This document shows positions 1-6,477 of a stretch of 13,495 nt of DNA, piece by piece. The translations under genes were made by a program, and so were the position numbers. Source of the stretch: CAVQMB01 sp963713445 (GTDB taxonomy: Bacteria > Pseudomonadota > Gammaproteobacteria > Competibacterales > Competibacteraceae). Where the stretch lies: NCBI GenBank assembly GCA_963713445.1, contig CAVQMB010000039.1, forward strand, positions 1 through 13,495, read 5' to 3'. Each line of letters begins with the position of its first letter. The stretch's first letter is position 1. The notes under the pieces were generated by a model. The model saw only the letters and a list, made by a program, of their open reading frames with translations. It had not been told where the DNA came from and did no database searches.

Positions 1-144
1 CAGGGCTTCCTTCTCGACGGCCAACTGTTGGAAGTTGAGCTGGCAGCCGCCCGGGGGAGCATGCAGGAAATAGGCGCACTCCACCGTATCGTGGCCAAAG
101 AGCACGGGGCGTAAATCGATAATTGTGAGAGAAGGGTCTATCAT
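1..144 (-). CDS. Partial hypothetical protein, N-terminal 48 residues, runs off the left edge
   Basis: An open frame starts with ATG at 144 and stays open to the first base. It begins MIDPSLTIIDLRPVLFGHD and later contains an APPGG turn. Codons end mostly in G or C, as in the other genes here. A GGGAAGGG stretch lies directly before the ATG, at very short spacing for a ribosome binding site. It reads in the same direction as the next minus-strand gene (263-610), with a gap of about 118 bp. I do not recognise the family. The plus strand has a competing 37-codon open end (1-114), so the strand assignment is uncertain. Confidence 0.4.
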   Translation of the reverse strand, partial: MIDPSLTIIDLRPVLFGHDTVECAYFLHAPPGGCQLNFQQLAVEKEAL

Positions 145-173
145 ACCCTTCCCATGCTAGACCTCAAAGAAAG

Positions 174-193
174 AGCCTGTCAATCCCCAGGCT
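174..193. other. Short inverted repeat between the two left-edge minus-strand genes
   Basis: AGCCTG at 174-179 pairs with CAGGCT at 188-193 across an 8-base loop. It lies in the 118-bp gap between the minus-strand frames ending at 263 and starting at 144. There is no T-run on either side, so it is not a convincing terminator. It is recorded only as local structure. Confidence 0.2.
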
Positions 194-262
194 GTGGTTT
201 CTGCGAAATCTCCCGCCGGTTCTCAACCTTAAGGTCACCACTGACCGCCTTCCAGAAGTTAC

Positions 263-610
263 CTAGACCCTTAGCGACGTTGTAACCCATGGAACGGTTT
301 GACCCGAACCTTCTTGATCGAAAAACTGCCGAATATTGATATCGAGGATTTCTTCGTATTTGCGAATGGTGCGTTTATTGTAGATCAAAACCAGCACCCG
401 CCAGCCGAAATGGTCACCCATGCGCAGCATACCAAGGGCACCCGCCAGGTTATCCAATTGGCCGGAAAAGTTGGCAATCGCCTCGCGTTCAATACGGACC
501 AGCTCGGCTTCACGGTCGACCGTCCGAGAAGGCATTTTAAGCGGATTGCTCTCTTGTGGGGATTCTTCATGGTGTGTTCCCTGAGCAGGGTAGAGACAGG
601 AACATGTCAT
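263..610 (-). CDS. Small conserved-looking hypothetical protein (90-115 aa)
   Basis: The frame gives 115 residues from ATG 610, or 90 from the internal ATG at 535 (MPSRTVDREAELVRIEREAI). The part from residue 26 onward looks like real protein: a charged amphipathic helix, then GALGMLRMGDHFGWRVLVL, a KRTIRKYEEIL helix and INIRQFF. This resembles small uncharacterised proteobacterial proteins I have seen, but I know no function. Neither start has a clear ribosome binding site. The first 25 residues are less protein-like, so the 535 start may be correct. There is no signal peptide or transmembrane segment. The plus-strand frame over the same bases (299-637) is less protein-like and is treated as a shadow. 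Confidence 0.58.
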   Translation of the reverse strand: MTCSCLYPAQGTHHEESPQESNPLKMPSRTVDREAELVRIEREAIANFSGQLDNLAGALGMLRMGDHFGWRVLVLIYNKRTIRKYEEILDINIRQFFDQEGSGQTVPWVTTSLRV

Positions 611-651
611 GGAGAAAGGGTATCAATCAACCCTTAGTATGCCGGGTTCCA

Positions 652-689
652 GACGGGGCGGGGCGGCCTGCGGCGGCTCCCGCCCCGTC
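652..689. terminator. GC-rich hairpin, possible terminator
   Basis: GACGGGGCGGG (652-662) pairs perfectly with CCCGCCCCGTC (679-689), an 11-bp stem. The 16-base loop contains a smaller GCCGC-type pairing. The plus strand continues with only TTTC, so the U-tract is weak. It lies between the start of the minus-strand gene (610) and the plus-strand HEPN gene (826). There is no good plus-strand gene upstream for it to terminate. It may insulate the two divergent units or be a leftover from an inserted segment. Confidence 0.35.
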
Positions 690-825
690 TTTCACCTTGA
701 TCCTGGCAAACCCTGGGTTCCTTGGGTATTCTTCCCCATGTATCCGTAGCCCCCCGTGTTACCTAGACGGGGTGTGCGGCACAATCTATTACATCAGTAA
801 ATTAGTTTAGCCATTGGAGTCTAAT

Positions 826-1248
826 ATGGGGCTTGGTCATACACGTGCCGATCTGAGGTCGACCGCCCAAGCGAAGCTCGATGATGCAATCAGCCTTCTT
901 CACTGGGACGATACTCAAATGCGTACTATCTTGCGGGGTATGCCGTGGAGATCGGGCTAAAAGCGTGTATCGCCGCGCAGATATCCGCTGAAACGATTCC
1001 TGATAAAGCATTTATTAAGGGTATACTGAACCATGAATTCAAAGGATTGGTTGGGATTGCTGGGCTGGCAGGCCCTCTGAAGCAGAGACAGGATGACGAC
1101 GGCGAATTCGCGGCCAATTGGGCCTTGGCCTCGGAATGGTCACCTGATGTTCGATACGAATCAATTGATCCTATGTCTGCTCAATTACTCGTTAGGGCGA
1201 TAGCTGACCCCGATTCTGAGTTTACAATGGATCAAAACTTATTGGTAA
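826..1248 (+). pseudogene. HEPN-domain protein with two single-base frameshifts
   Basis: ATG 826 follows GGAG (816-819) at good spacing. Frame 1 reads MGLGHTRADLRSTAQAKLDD and on to LLHW. After the GGG at 905-907 the sense continues in another frame as GRYSNAYYLAGYAVEIGLKA, the typical core of HEPN proteins (PF05168). One more G would join them. That frame continues through NHEFKGL and ANWALASEW, typical HEPN C-terminal elements. After the TTT at 1221-1223 the usual ending LQWIKTYW plus stop lies back in frame 1; one T fewer would join it. The two shifts cancel, giving 423 bases and 140 residues, normal for the family. HEPN proteins are often toxin or RNA-binding components. I see no R-X4-6-H RNase motif in the reconstruction. 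It overlaps the next gene by 22 bp. Decay and sequencing error are both possible. Confidence 0.72.
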
Positions 1249-1602
1249 TCAATGGCCATGCTCTGGTGAAAGCGTTGGATGCGGCCGGGCTAAACCCCAG
1301 ATTAGCCATGTGGGTTCACAACACCGATACGGACATCTGGAAGCTTTGGATAGTCCCGCCCGTTGGCTTGAAGGATAAAAAGGATTTCTATCGGCAGGTG
1401 GCCCAGGTCGTTACTATGCATCGTGCCGATCTCGGTGGTATCGATACGAGTGATATTGAGATGGTCCTCGATTCCCACCCCGCTGTGCGGGGCCTAAGAG
1501 TTTTTATCAAGGCGCCTGGGCTCGGGAGCATTTCAATTTTCAGGTAATACGTTTAACGGCTTTTATTTGCCCGATGGAATCATCCTTCGAAGTGACCTAT
1601 AG
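1227..1602 (+). pseudogene. HEPN-partner protein of unrecognised family, frameshifted near its end
   Basis: ATG 1227 lies inside the last codons of the HEPN gene (22-bp overlap), suggesting translational coupling. The frame reads MDQNLLVINGHALVKALDAA, then MWVHNTDTDIWKLWIVPP, FYRQVAQVV and DSHPAVRGLRVFI, and hits a stop at 1545-1547. In the next frame the sense continues as SGNTFNGFYLPDGIILRSDL to TAG 1600-1602. Removing one T from the TTTT at 1537-1540 joins them into 124 residues. From memory, small proteins of this look, with a WVHNTDT-type core and an FNGFYLPDGI-type ending, follow HEPN genes elsewhere; I know no function. It is soluble, with no signal peptide. It is not the usual MNT nucleotidyltransferase partner of HEPN: there is no GSxxxG...D motif. 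Confidence 0.65.
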
Positions 1603-1692
1603 CGCATTTGCGATAGACCTGAAGAGTGGACCCTTCTCTAATTCAACCATCACTGGATATTGCGGTTTAGGCCGCAAATCACGGAAATTGAC

Positions 1693-2289
1693 ATGGCGAA
1701 CCTAACACCGAAATTAGAACTGACCAGGTGCCCTCATTGCAGCGTTAACCAGCCGCATCTTAGTGATGTTTCACATTTCGAGACAACCGATCACGCACGG
1801 ACATATACTAGGCGATGGCGATGTTATGTTTGCGCTAGCTGCGGTGGGATAGTTACCGCTTGGTCGTATAACTGGGATCAAAATGTTGAGCAGTATTTTC
1901 CGATGTCTCGAGGCGTCGATGAAGCATTGCCTGAGAGGCCGCGGCAATATCTACAGCAGGCGATCGATTCCCTACATGCGCCGGCAGGATCTGTAATGCT
2001 ATCTGCTAGCTCGGTCGATGCAATGTTGCAGATCAAGGGCTACAAAGATGGGACCCTATTTGCTCGGATTCAGAAGGCTATAGATGATCACCTGATCACA
2101 CCGGAAATGGGTCAATGGGCTCATGAAGTACGGCTTGATGCAAATGATCAGCGTCACGCGGATGCAGGGTCGGCCCTACCGTCCACAGAGGATGCACAAC
2201 GTGCTATAGACTTCGTTCAAGCATTGGCGCAATTCTTGTTCGTTCTGCCGGGCCGCATCCAAAAAGGAATCGCGAGTGCAAAAACATAA
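1693..2289 (+). CDS. DUF4145 domain-containing zinc-ribbon protein
   Basis: The ATG at 1693 is preferred over the upstream TTG at 1660 because GGAA precedes it at suitable spacing; the product is 198 residues. Residues 13-16 are CPHC, and C47-x-x-C50 (CASC) follows within CYVCASCGG, a CxxC...CxxC zinc ribbon typical of the N-terminus of DUF4145 proteins (PF13643). The C-terminal half is helical (ERPRQYLQQAIDSL, AGSVMLSASSVDAML, GQWAHEVRLDAND) and matches the DUF4145 pattern of a conserved helical bundle with an AHEVR-like stretch. DUF4145 domains occur alone and attached to restriction or other defence enzymes; the molecular role is unknown. It lies 90 bp downstream of the HEPN partner on the same strand and could share its transcript. 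The frame is intact, unlike its neighbours. Confidence 0.75.
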   Translation: MANLTPKLELTRCPHCSVNQPHLSDVSHFETTDHARTYTRRWRCYVCASCGGIVTAWSYNWDQNVEQYFPMSRGVDEALPERPRQYLQQAIDSLHAPAGSVMLSASSVDAMLQIKGYKDGTLFARIQKAIDDHLITPEMGQWAHEVRLDANDQRHADAGSALPSTEDAQRAIDFVQALAQFLFVLPGRIQKGIASAKT

Positions 2290-2417
2290 TTGAAAACGAG
2301 CAATATCCCCTTAGATTTTGCCCCTTCTAGGTTGGCGTGCTCTGTAATGGGTCGGCCCCTGCTCATATGGCTTGTTACGCTATGGACAGTAGCTCACTCC
2401 AGTGCCCAGATTCATCC

Positions 2418-2445
2418 GGGAGTTCGAATCTCTCCGGGCGCGCCA
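2418..2445 (+). other. 3' end of a tRNA-Arg-like sequence, possible attachment-site remnant
   Basis: GGGAG (2418-2422), TTCGAAT (2423-2429) and CTCTC (2430-2434) form a proper T-arm with one G-T wobble. CGGGCGC (2435-2441), discriminator G and CCA (2443-2445) then form a standard 3' acceptor end. CGGGCGC-G-CCA is like some bacterial tRNA-Arg genes. The matching 5' acceptor GCGCCCG is not found upstream. An AGTAGCTCA at about 2389-2397 looks like a D-arm start but is about 13 bases too close. This is therefore a 3' fragment, as left by integrases that target tRNA genes, not a working tRNA. Confidence 0.5.
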
Positions 2446-2722
2446 AAGATAATGCTGCACCGCACCCATCGCAATATAAATTTCATCAAGATACCAGGTA
2501 TCGCCAGCCCGCCCTTGGCGACGCCGAATCGTGCTGGCGTAGTTCTGACCGAACTTAAAACACCACAGGCGAACTGCTTCGTACGTTACTGTGATACCCC
2601 TTGCATCGAGCAATTCGTTGATGTCACGAAAACAAGCTAAACCGAAAATACAGCCACAAGGCGTGGCTTATGATCTCTGCAGGATAGCGATGGCCAATAT
2701 ACGGATGCTTGGATGGTTTCAT
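2446..2722 (-). pseudogene. IS6-family transposase remnant, truncated and frameshifted
   Basis: Starting at ATG 2722 the minus strand reads MKPSKHPYIGHRYPAEIISH and WLYFRFSL, the conserved N-terminus of IS6/IS26-type DDE transposases. The sense then moves to the next frame as FRDINELLDARGITVTYEAV and RLWCFKFGQNYA, RRRQGRAGDTWYLDEIYI and HYLWRA. Removing one base from the AAAA at 2629-2632 (TTTT on the coding strand) joins the halves. Similarity stops at YLWRA, about residue 100 of the usual 230 or so, exactly where the tRNA-like 3' end begins. The D of WYLDE should be the first catalytic Asp; the second Asp and Glu are lost. No terminal inverted repeat could be identified with confidence, so this is a dead fragment. 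Confidence 0.75.
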
Positions 2723-2828
2723 AGAGGCATTATGCCCCCCGGGCCGTAAACTCTCGTCAACTTGGCAGTACCCTCCGGAGACACACCCCCAAGCCTGGTT
2801 GTACAGCCCCGGCCGATGCAAGCGGAAA

Positions 2829-4445
2829 CTAAATGCCGAAATAGACTGATATGTCCCCGCGGAAGTCGCCGACTTTCTGGCTTCCACCTTCGTCTATTAC
2901 CCGTGCCAGGTCGAAGCGTATATTGAAGTTCCTCTGAATGTTCCAGCGAACACCCGCGCCTACGCTGGCAATCGAGGTCTGTAGTCTGGCTTCCCCGGCC
3001 AGCGGATTGTTGGCGGCGCTGGCAATGTCATAGAACAGCAAGCCGCGCAGGTTGCCTTCGCCGGGGACCAGCTCGCCCATCAGATTGGGCGAATAGAGTT
3101 CGAGGTTGACGATATAGCCGGTATCGCGAGCTATTTCGCGCTCCAGAAAACCACGGACGGCGGTCGCGCCGGTGATCCCGAATTGCTCCCCGGTCACCAG
3201 GGCATCCGAAGTGTATTGGGCGTTTACTGCGGCGCGGACTTGCCAGTTGCTCTTAAAGGCGTTCACCATGCTGGCGCCAAAGCGAAGGATCGTGTAACGG
3301 GAAGACGCCCCTTCCCCGCCACTCGGACTCGGACGCGCCGCATTGAAATCACTCGCCTGCCCATTGGCGGCGCCTGGAACATTGTGCGACAAGGCAATAT
3401 AAAAATCTGAGATCCGCCCGGGCTGCGCCCAGTTGCCGCTGTACGCGACGCTGATGGGCATTATGGTGACATCTACCGCGGCCGGTCCGCAGCCGGCCGC
3501 ACCGAAATCGCCGAGCGCGCAGGCATTCTTGTAGGCACGATAATCGAGGCCGTAAACGAGCCGGTGTGAATACTCGCCGCGCCGCGCCAGCAACTGGTTA
3601 TAGCGCAAGCCGTAAACATCACCCTTGCCGGAGAAAGAGAGCGGCCCTGCGACGGTTTGCGTGGTACCGGCGCTGACATCCGAGTAGGCGACGATGAAAT
3701 CCATGGAATCGCCCAGCGAATACAGCGGCAGGCGATAGCTCCCGCTGTAGAGGCTGACCTGGTTCACCTTTCCGGGCGAGGTGACATAGTTGAACGTGCC
3801 AACGTGGTCGCGATTGAACAGGTTGGCATGCTGCACACCGACGCCAAGACGAAAATCGCCGGTCTGGGGATTACCGGTATTGTCAAACGTCAGAAAGGCC
3901 TTCAGAGGCCGCACATCGATGACATCGACGCCGGCATCCACAACGCCCTCTTTCTCGCCGGGGCGCAGCACGACGTCCACCTGCTTGGCCGGATTCTCGT
4001 TGGCAAGCTGCACGTTCGCTGAGATTGCGCTTGCTCTGGGCGGAACGTCCACCCTGAGTGCCGGAAGGCTGGAACGGATGTTCGCATCATCAAAAAAGCG
4101 GTTGCCTTCGATGGCGATCATGCCGATCCGACCTTCGATGACCCGCAGCGTGACCACACCCCGGTCGAGATCCTGCTCGGGCGCCACCACCCACACCACG
4201 CCGAAACCTGCGCTGCGATAGAGCTGCCTGAGTGTTTCTATCGCGCGCTTCACGTCGCCATATTCGCGCTGTTTGCCGGTATAGGGACGGAGCATCGCTT
4301 CGATCTCATCGGGCTTGAGCAGCGTATTACCCTCAATGTTGAAACGATCGATATCGAAACGCTCGGTCTGTGTCTGTGCAAAGGAAAGCGCCGGTATCAG
4401 CATCAGAACTGCCACAAGTCCCATGCGGCGCATCATTGAAGACAT
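2829..4445 (-). CDS. FhaC/ShlB/HecB-family outer-membrane transporter of a two-partner secretion system
   Basis: This TpsB protein should export the adjacent exoprotein across the outer membrane. ATG 4445 is chosen because GGAGG sits 4 bases upstream and a signal peptide follows at once (MSSMMRRMGLVAVLMLIPAL then SFA-Q, cleavage after about residue 23); a longer frame to 4538 overlaps the exoprotein gene. The product is 538 residues, usual for the family. A POTRA_2 domain (PF08479; FDIDRFNIEGNTLL to VIEGRIG) covers about residues 28-110 and is followed by a second POTRA-like segment with NENPAKQVDVVL. The ShlB-type beta-barrel follows (PF03865; DNTGNPQTGDFRLGV, NLFNRDH). The VRGF motif that is central to TpsB transport is at residues 430-433. 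The chain ends VYFGI rather than in a terminal aromatic residue. It is the second gene of the operon, starting 46 bp after the exoprotein stop. Confidence 0.9.
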   Translation of the reverse strand: MSSMMRRMGLVAVLMLIPALSFAQTQTERFDIDRFNIEGNTLLKPDEIEAMLRPYTGKQREYGDVKRAIETLRQLYRSAGFGVVWVVAPEQDLDRGVVTLRVIEGRIGMIAIEGNRFFDDANIRSSLPALRVDVPPRASAISANVQLANENPAKQVDVVLRPGEKEGVVDAGVDVIDVRPLKAFLTFDNTGNPQTGDFRLGVGVQHANLFNRDHVGTFNYVTSPGKVNQVSLYSGSYRLPLYSLGDSMDFIVAYSDVSAGTTQTVAGPLSFSGKGDVYGLRYNQLLARRGEYSHRLVYGLDYRAYKNACALGDFGAAGCGPAAVDVTIMPISVAYSGNWAQPGRISDFYIALSHNVPGAANGQASDFNAARPSPSGGEGASSRYTILRFGASMVNAFKSNWQVRAAVNAQYTSDALVTGEQFGITGATAVRGFLEREIARDTGYIVNLELYSPNLMGELVPGEGNLRGLLFYDIASAANNPLAGEARLQTSIASVGAGVRWNIQRNFNIRFDLARVIDEGGSQKVGDFRGDISVYFGI

Positions 4446-4491
4446 GTCACCTCCATCTCCTGAAACCCAGCAACGCCTGCGCAAATACTCA

Positions 4492-6477
4492 TCAATTATC
4501 GATTCTTCCGCGTTGCTCCGGGAATGACCAGGTTTCACAGAACCCGCCCCCGGTAACAGAATCGCAACGATTCAAACGGTCGCCCAGGCGTGATTTCAAA
4601 TCGTTTGTCCCCCGCATCACGTCGAATCCCGGGTCAGCGTTGTTTGGATTCAGGGAGATATGCCAGAAATTACCCGGCCGGTAGTAGAACTCGTTGTTGA
4701 TGACACCAAAGAAAATGACCTGCCCCGCGTTGAACCCCAAAACCGGTTCTGCTGCAGCACCGACAATGAAGAGATTATTGGGCGTAAAGCCCAAGGTGTA
4801 GTTGCTGTTGGGCGCAAGGCTGCCCTGGGTGATGGCGTATGGACCGCCCAGCGCACTCTCGCCGGGGGCGCGCGTAAGCGTGCCCGAGAGCACGGAATCT
4901 GCGGTGTCGGTGATGCCCAGTGACGGGTTGTTCACCAGCCCCGTGGTGACAAATGTCAACGGTGGATCGCTCTGACCGAAGAGCTTGCTCTGGGGATTGG
5001 CGGTAACGTTAAGCGTTGCCGGGGTGATAGTGAGGTTGTTGCCGGTGTAGGCAATGGTGTAATTGGCGTTCGAGGCGAGCGTGTTCTGGCCGATTACGTA
5101 AGAGTTGACGTCTTCTCCGGCAGCCCGTGATAACGTACCGGTTAGTATGCTGCCAGCCGTGTCTCCGAATTGGAGAGCGTCGGTGGTGTAGATCAGGGCC
5201 GGATCTATCGTACCGTACACTTTGCTCTGGGGATTCGCGACAACCGTCAGCGTCGCCGGCGTGATGGTTCCCGCTGCGCTGTTCGTGGTGACGGTGTAGT
5301 TACCGCCTGCGTTGCCGTCGTTGAGCATATAGCCGCCATTGACGTTCAGGGTGCTGCCGAGCGCACCCATGACATTCTTGCTGGCATACGCCTGGCTCAG
5401 GTCAGTGAGTGTGTCGCCCGTTTGCAGGCCGCTGTAGGTCACTACGCCCATCGAGCCGGTGGTGCCGTTATACACACGGCTGTCAGTCACCGCTTTGATC
5501 GCGAGTGGCGCCGGGGTAATGTCAGCCGTGGTCGTTGTGGTGGTGCTGACCGTATAGTTGCCGGCATCAGCACCAATGAGACTCAGGCCAGAGCCCGTCA
5601 CCGTCTTACCGGCGGCTGCGTTCTTGTCGGAGAAGGTGGCAGTGCCGCCGCTATAGCTCACTACGTCAGTACTCAGCACACCGCTCAGCGTGCGTCCGGT
5701 GATAGTCGCCACGTCGGTCGCATCGTAGACTTTGTTCGCAGCCGTGATGCTGCCGGTGATGCTCAGCGCGGTGATGGTGCCCACTGCGCTGTTCGTGGTG
5801 ATACTGTAGTTGCCGCCCGCGTTGCCGTCGGTGAGCGTGTAGCCGCCATTTACGTTCAGGGTGCTGCCGAGCGCACCCATGACATTCTTGCTGGCATACG
5901 CCTGGCTCAGGCCGGTGAGTGTGTCGCCCGTTCGCAGGCCGCTGTATGTCACCACACCTGCGGAGCTGGTGGTGCCGTTATACACACGGCTGTCAGTCAC
6001 CGCGTTGATCGCGAGTGCTGCCGGGGTGATGTCAGCCGTGGTCGTTGCGGTGCTGTTGACCGTATAGTTGCCGGCGTCCGCCCCAGTGAGGGAGAGTCCG
6101 GCGCCGGTCACCGTCTTGCCGGCGCCTACATCCTTGTCGGAGAAGGTGGCGGTGCCGCCGCTGTAGTTCACCACGTCCGTGGCCAGCACGCCGGTGAGCG
6201 TGCGGGTGAGGATCGCCGCCACGTCGGTCGCGTCGTAGACCTTGTTCGCCGCCGTGATGCTGCCGGTGATGCCCAGCGCCGTGATGTCGGCGGTGGTGGT
6301 GGCGCTGCTGTTGACCGTATAGTTGCCGGCGTCCGCCCCAGTGAGGGTAAGCCCGGTACCGGTCACCGTCTTGCCGGTGCCTACGTTCTTGTCGGCGAAG
6401 CTGGCGGTGCCGCCGCTGTAGCTGACCACGTCAGTACCCAGCACACCGCTCAGCGTGCGTCCGGTGATCGTCGCCAC
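4492..6477 (-). CDS. Detached C-terminal part of the FHA-like adhesin (YDG and MBG repeats)
   Basis: This frame continues the large adhesin after the frameshift near 6526. It holds the last five 85-residue units: two YDG-type (NKxYDATDVA...VVSYSGG), a DSRVYNGTT variant, another YDG and another variant. Two MBG-type domains follow (TVVANPQSKVYGT and NVTANPQSKLFGQ). The end is a non-repetitive tail with GQVIFFGVINNEFYYRPGNF and a CDSVTGGGFC cysteine pair near the stop. Its GTG at 6477 has no ribosome binding site and no secretion signal, so it is unlikely to be translated or exported on its own. Removing one base near 6526 makes it one 2437-residue protein with the upstream part. If the shift is real, this segment is silent and could serve as a recombination donor. 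Confidence 0.8.
   Translation of the reverse strand: MATITGRTLSGVLGTDVVSYSGGTASFADKNVGTGKTVTGTGLTLTGADAGNYTVNSSATTTADITALGITGSITAANKVYDATDVAAILTRTLTGVLATDVVNYSGGTATFSDKDVGAGKTVTGAGLSLTGADAGNYTVNSTATTTADITPAALAINAVTDSRVYNGTTSSAGVVTYSGLRTGDTLTGLSQAYASKNVMGALGSTLNVNGGYTLTDGNAGGNYSITTNSAVGTITALSITGSITAANKVYDATDVATITGRTLSGVLSTDVVSYSGGTATFSDKNAAAGKTVTGSGLSLIGADAGNYTVSTTTTTTADITPAPLAIKAVTDSRVYNGTTGSMGVVTYSGLQTGDTLTDLSQAYASKNVMGALGSTLNVNGGYMLNDGNAGGNYTVTTNSAAGTITPATLTVVANPQSKVYGTIDPALIYTTDALQFGDTAGSILTGTLSRAAGEDVNSYVIGQNTLASNANYTIAYTGNNLTITPATLNVTANPQSKLFGQSDPPLTFVTTGLVNNPSLGITDTADSVLSGTLTRAPGESALGGPYAITQGSLAPNSNYTLGFTPNNLFIVGAAAEPVLGFNAGQVIFFGVINNEFYYRPGNFWHISLNPNNADPGFDVMRGTNDLKSRLGDRLNRCDSVTGGGFCETWSFPEQRGRIDN
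5260..6086 (-). repeat. 827-bp near-perfect duplication, copy 1
   Basis: Bases 5260-6086 match 7301-8127 at a constant offset of 2041 bases. The only mismatch I found by reading both copies is at 5569 (A) against 7610 (G). The block covers three units of the array (a DSRVYNGTT variant, a YDG unit, a second variant) plus part of the next. The offset equals eight 255-bp units plus one base, the extra base of the frameshift between the copies. Confidence 0.88.

Noticed and set aside
1..114. Plus-strand open end (37 codons to TAA) as the tail of a gene
   Set aside because: It is possible, but the minus-strand frame over the same bases has a start codon, similar codon use and a same-strand neighbour. 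The evidence is not decisive.
299..637. Plus-strand 112-codon frame
   Set aside because: It lies opposite the minus-strand frame 263-610, whose translation looks more like a real protein. It has no ribosome binding site and no recognisable features.
2290..2640. Plus-strand 116-codon frame after DUF4145
   Set aside because: It runs across the tRNA-like 3' end and antisense to the IS6 transposase remnant; it reads as a chance frame.
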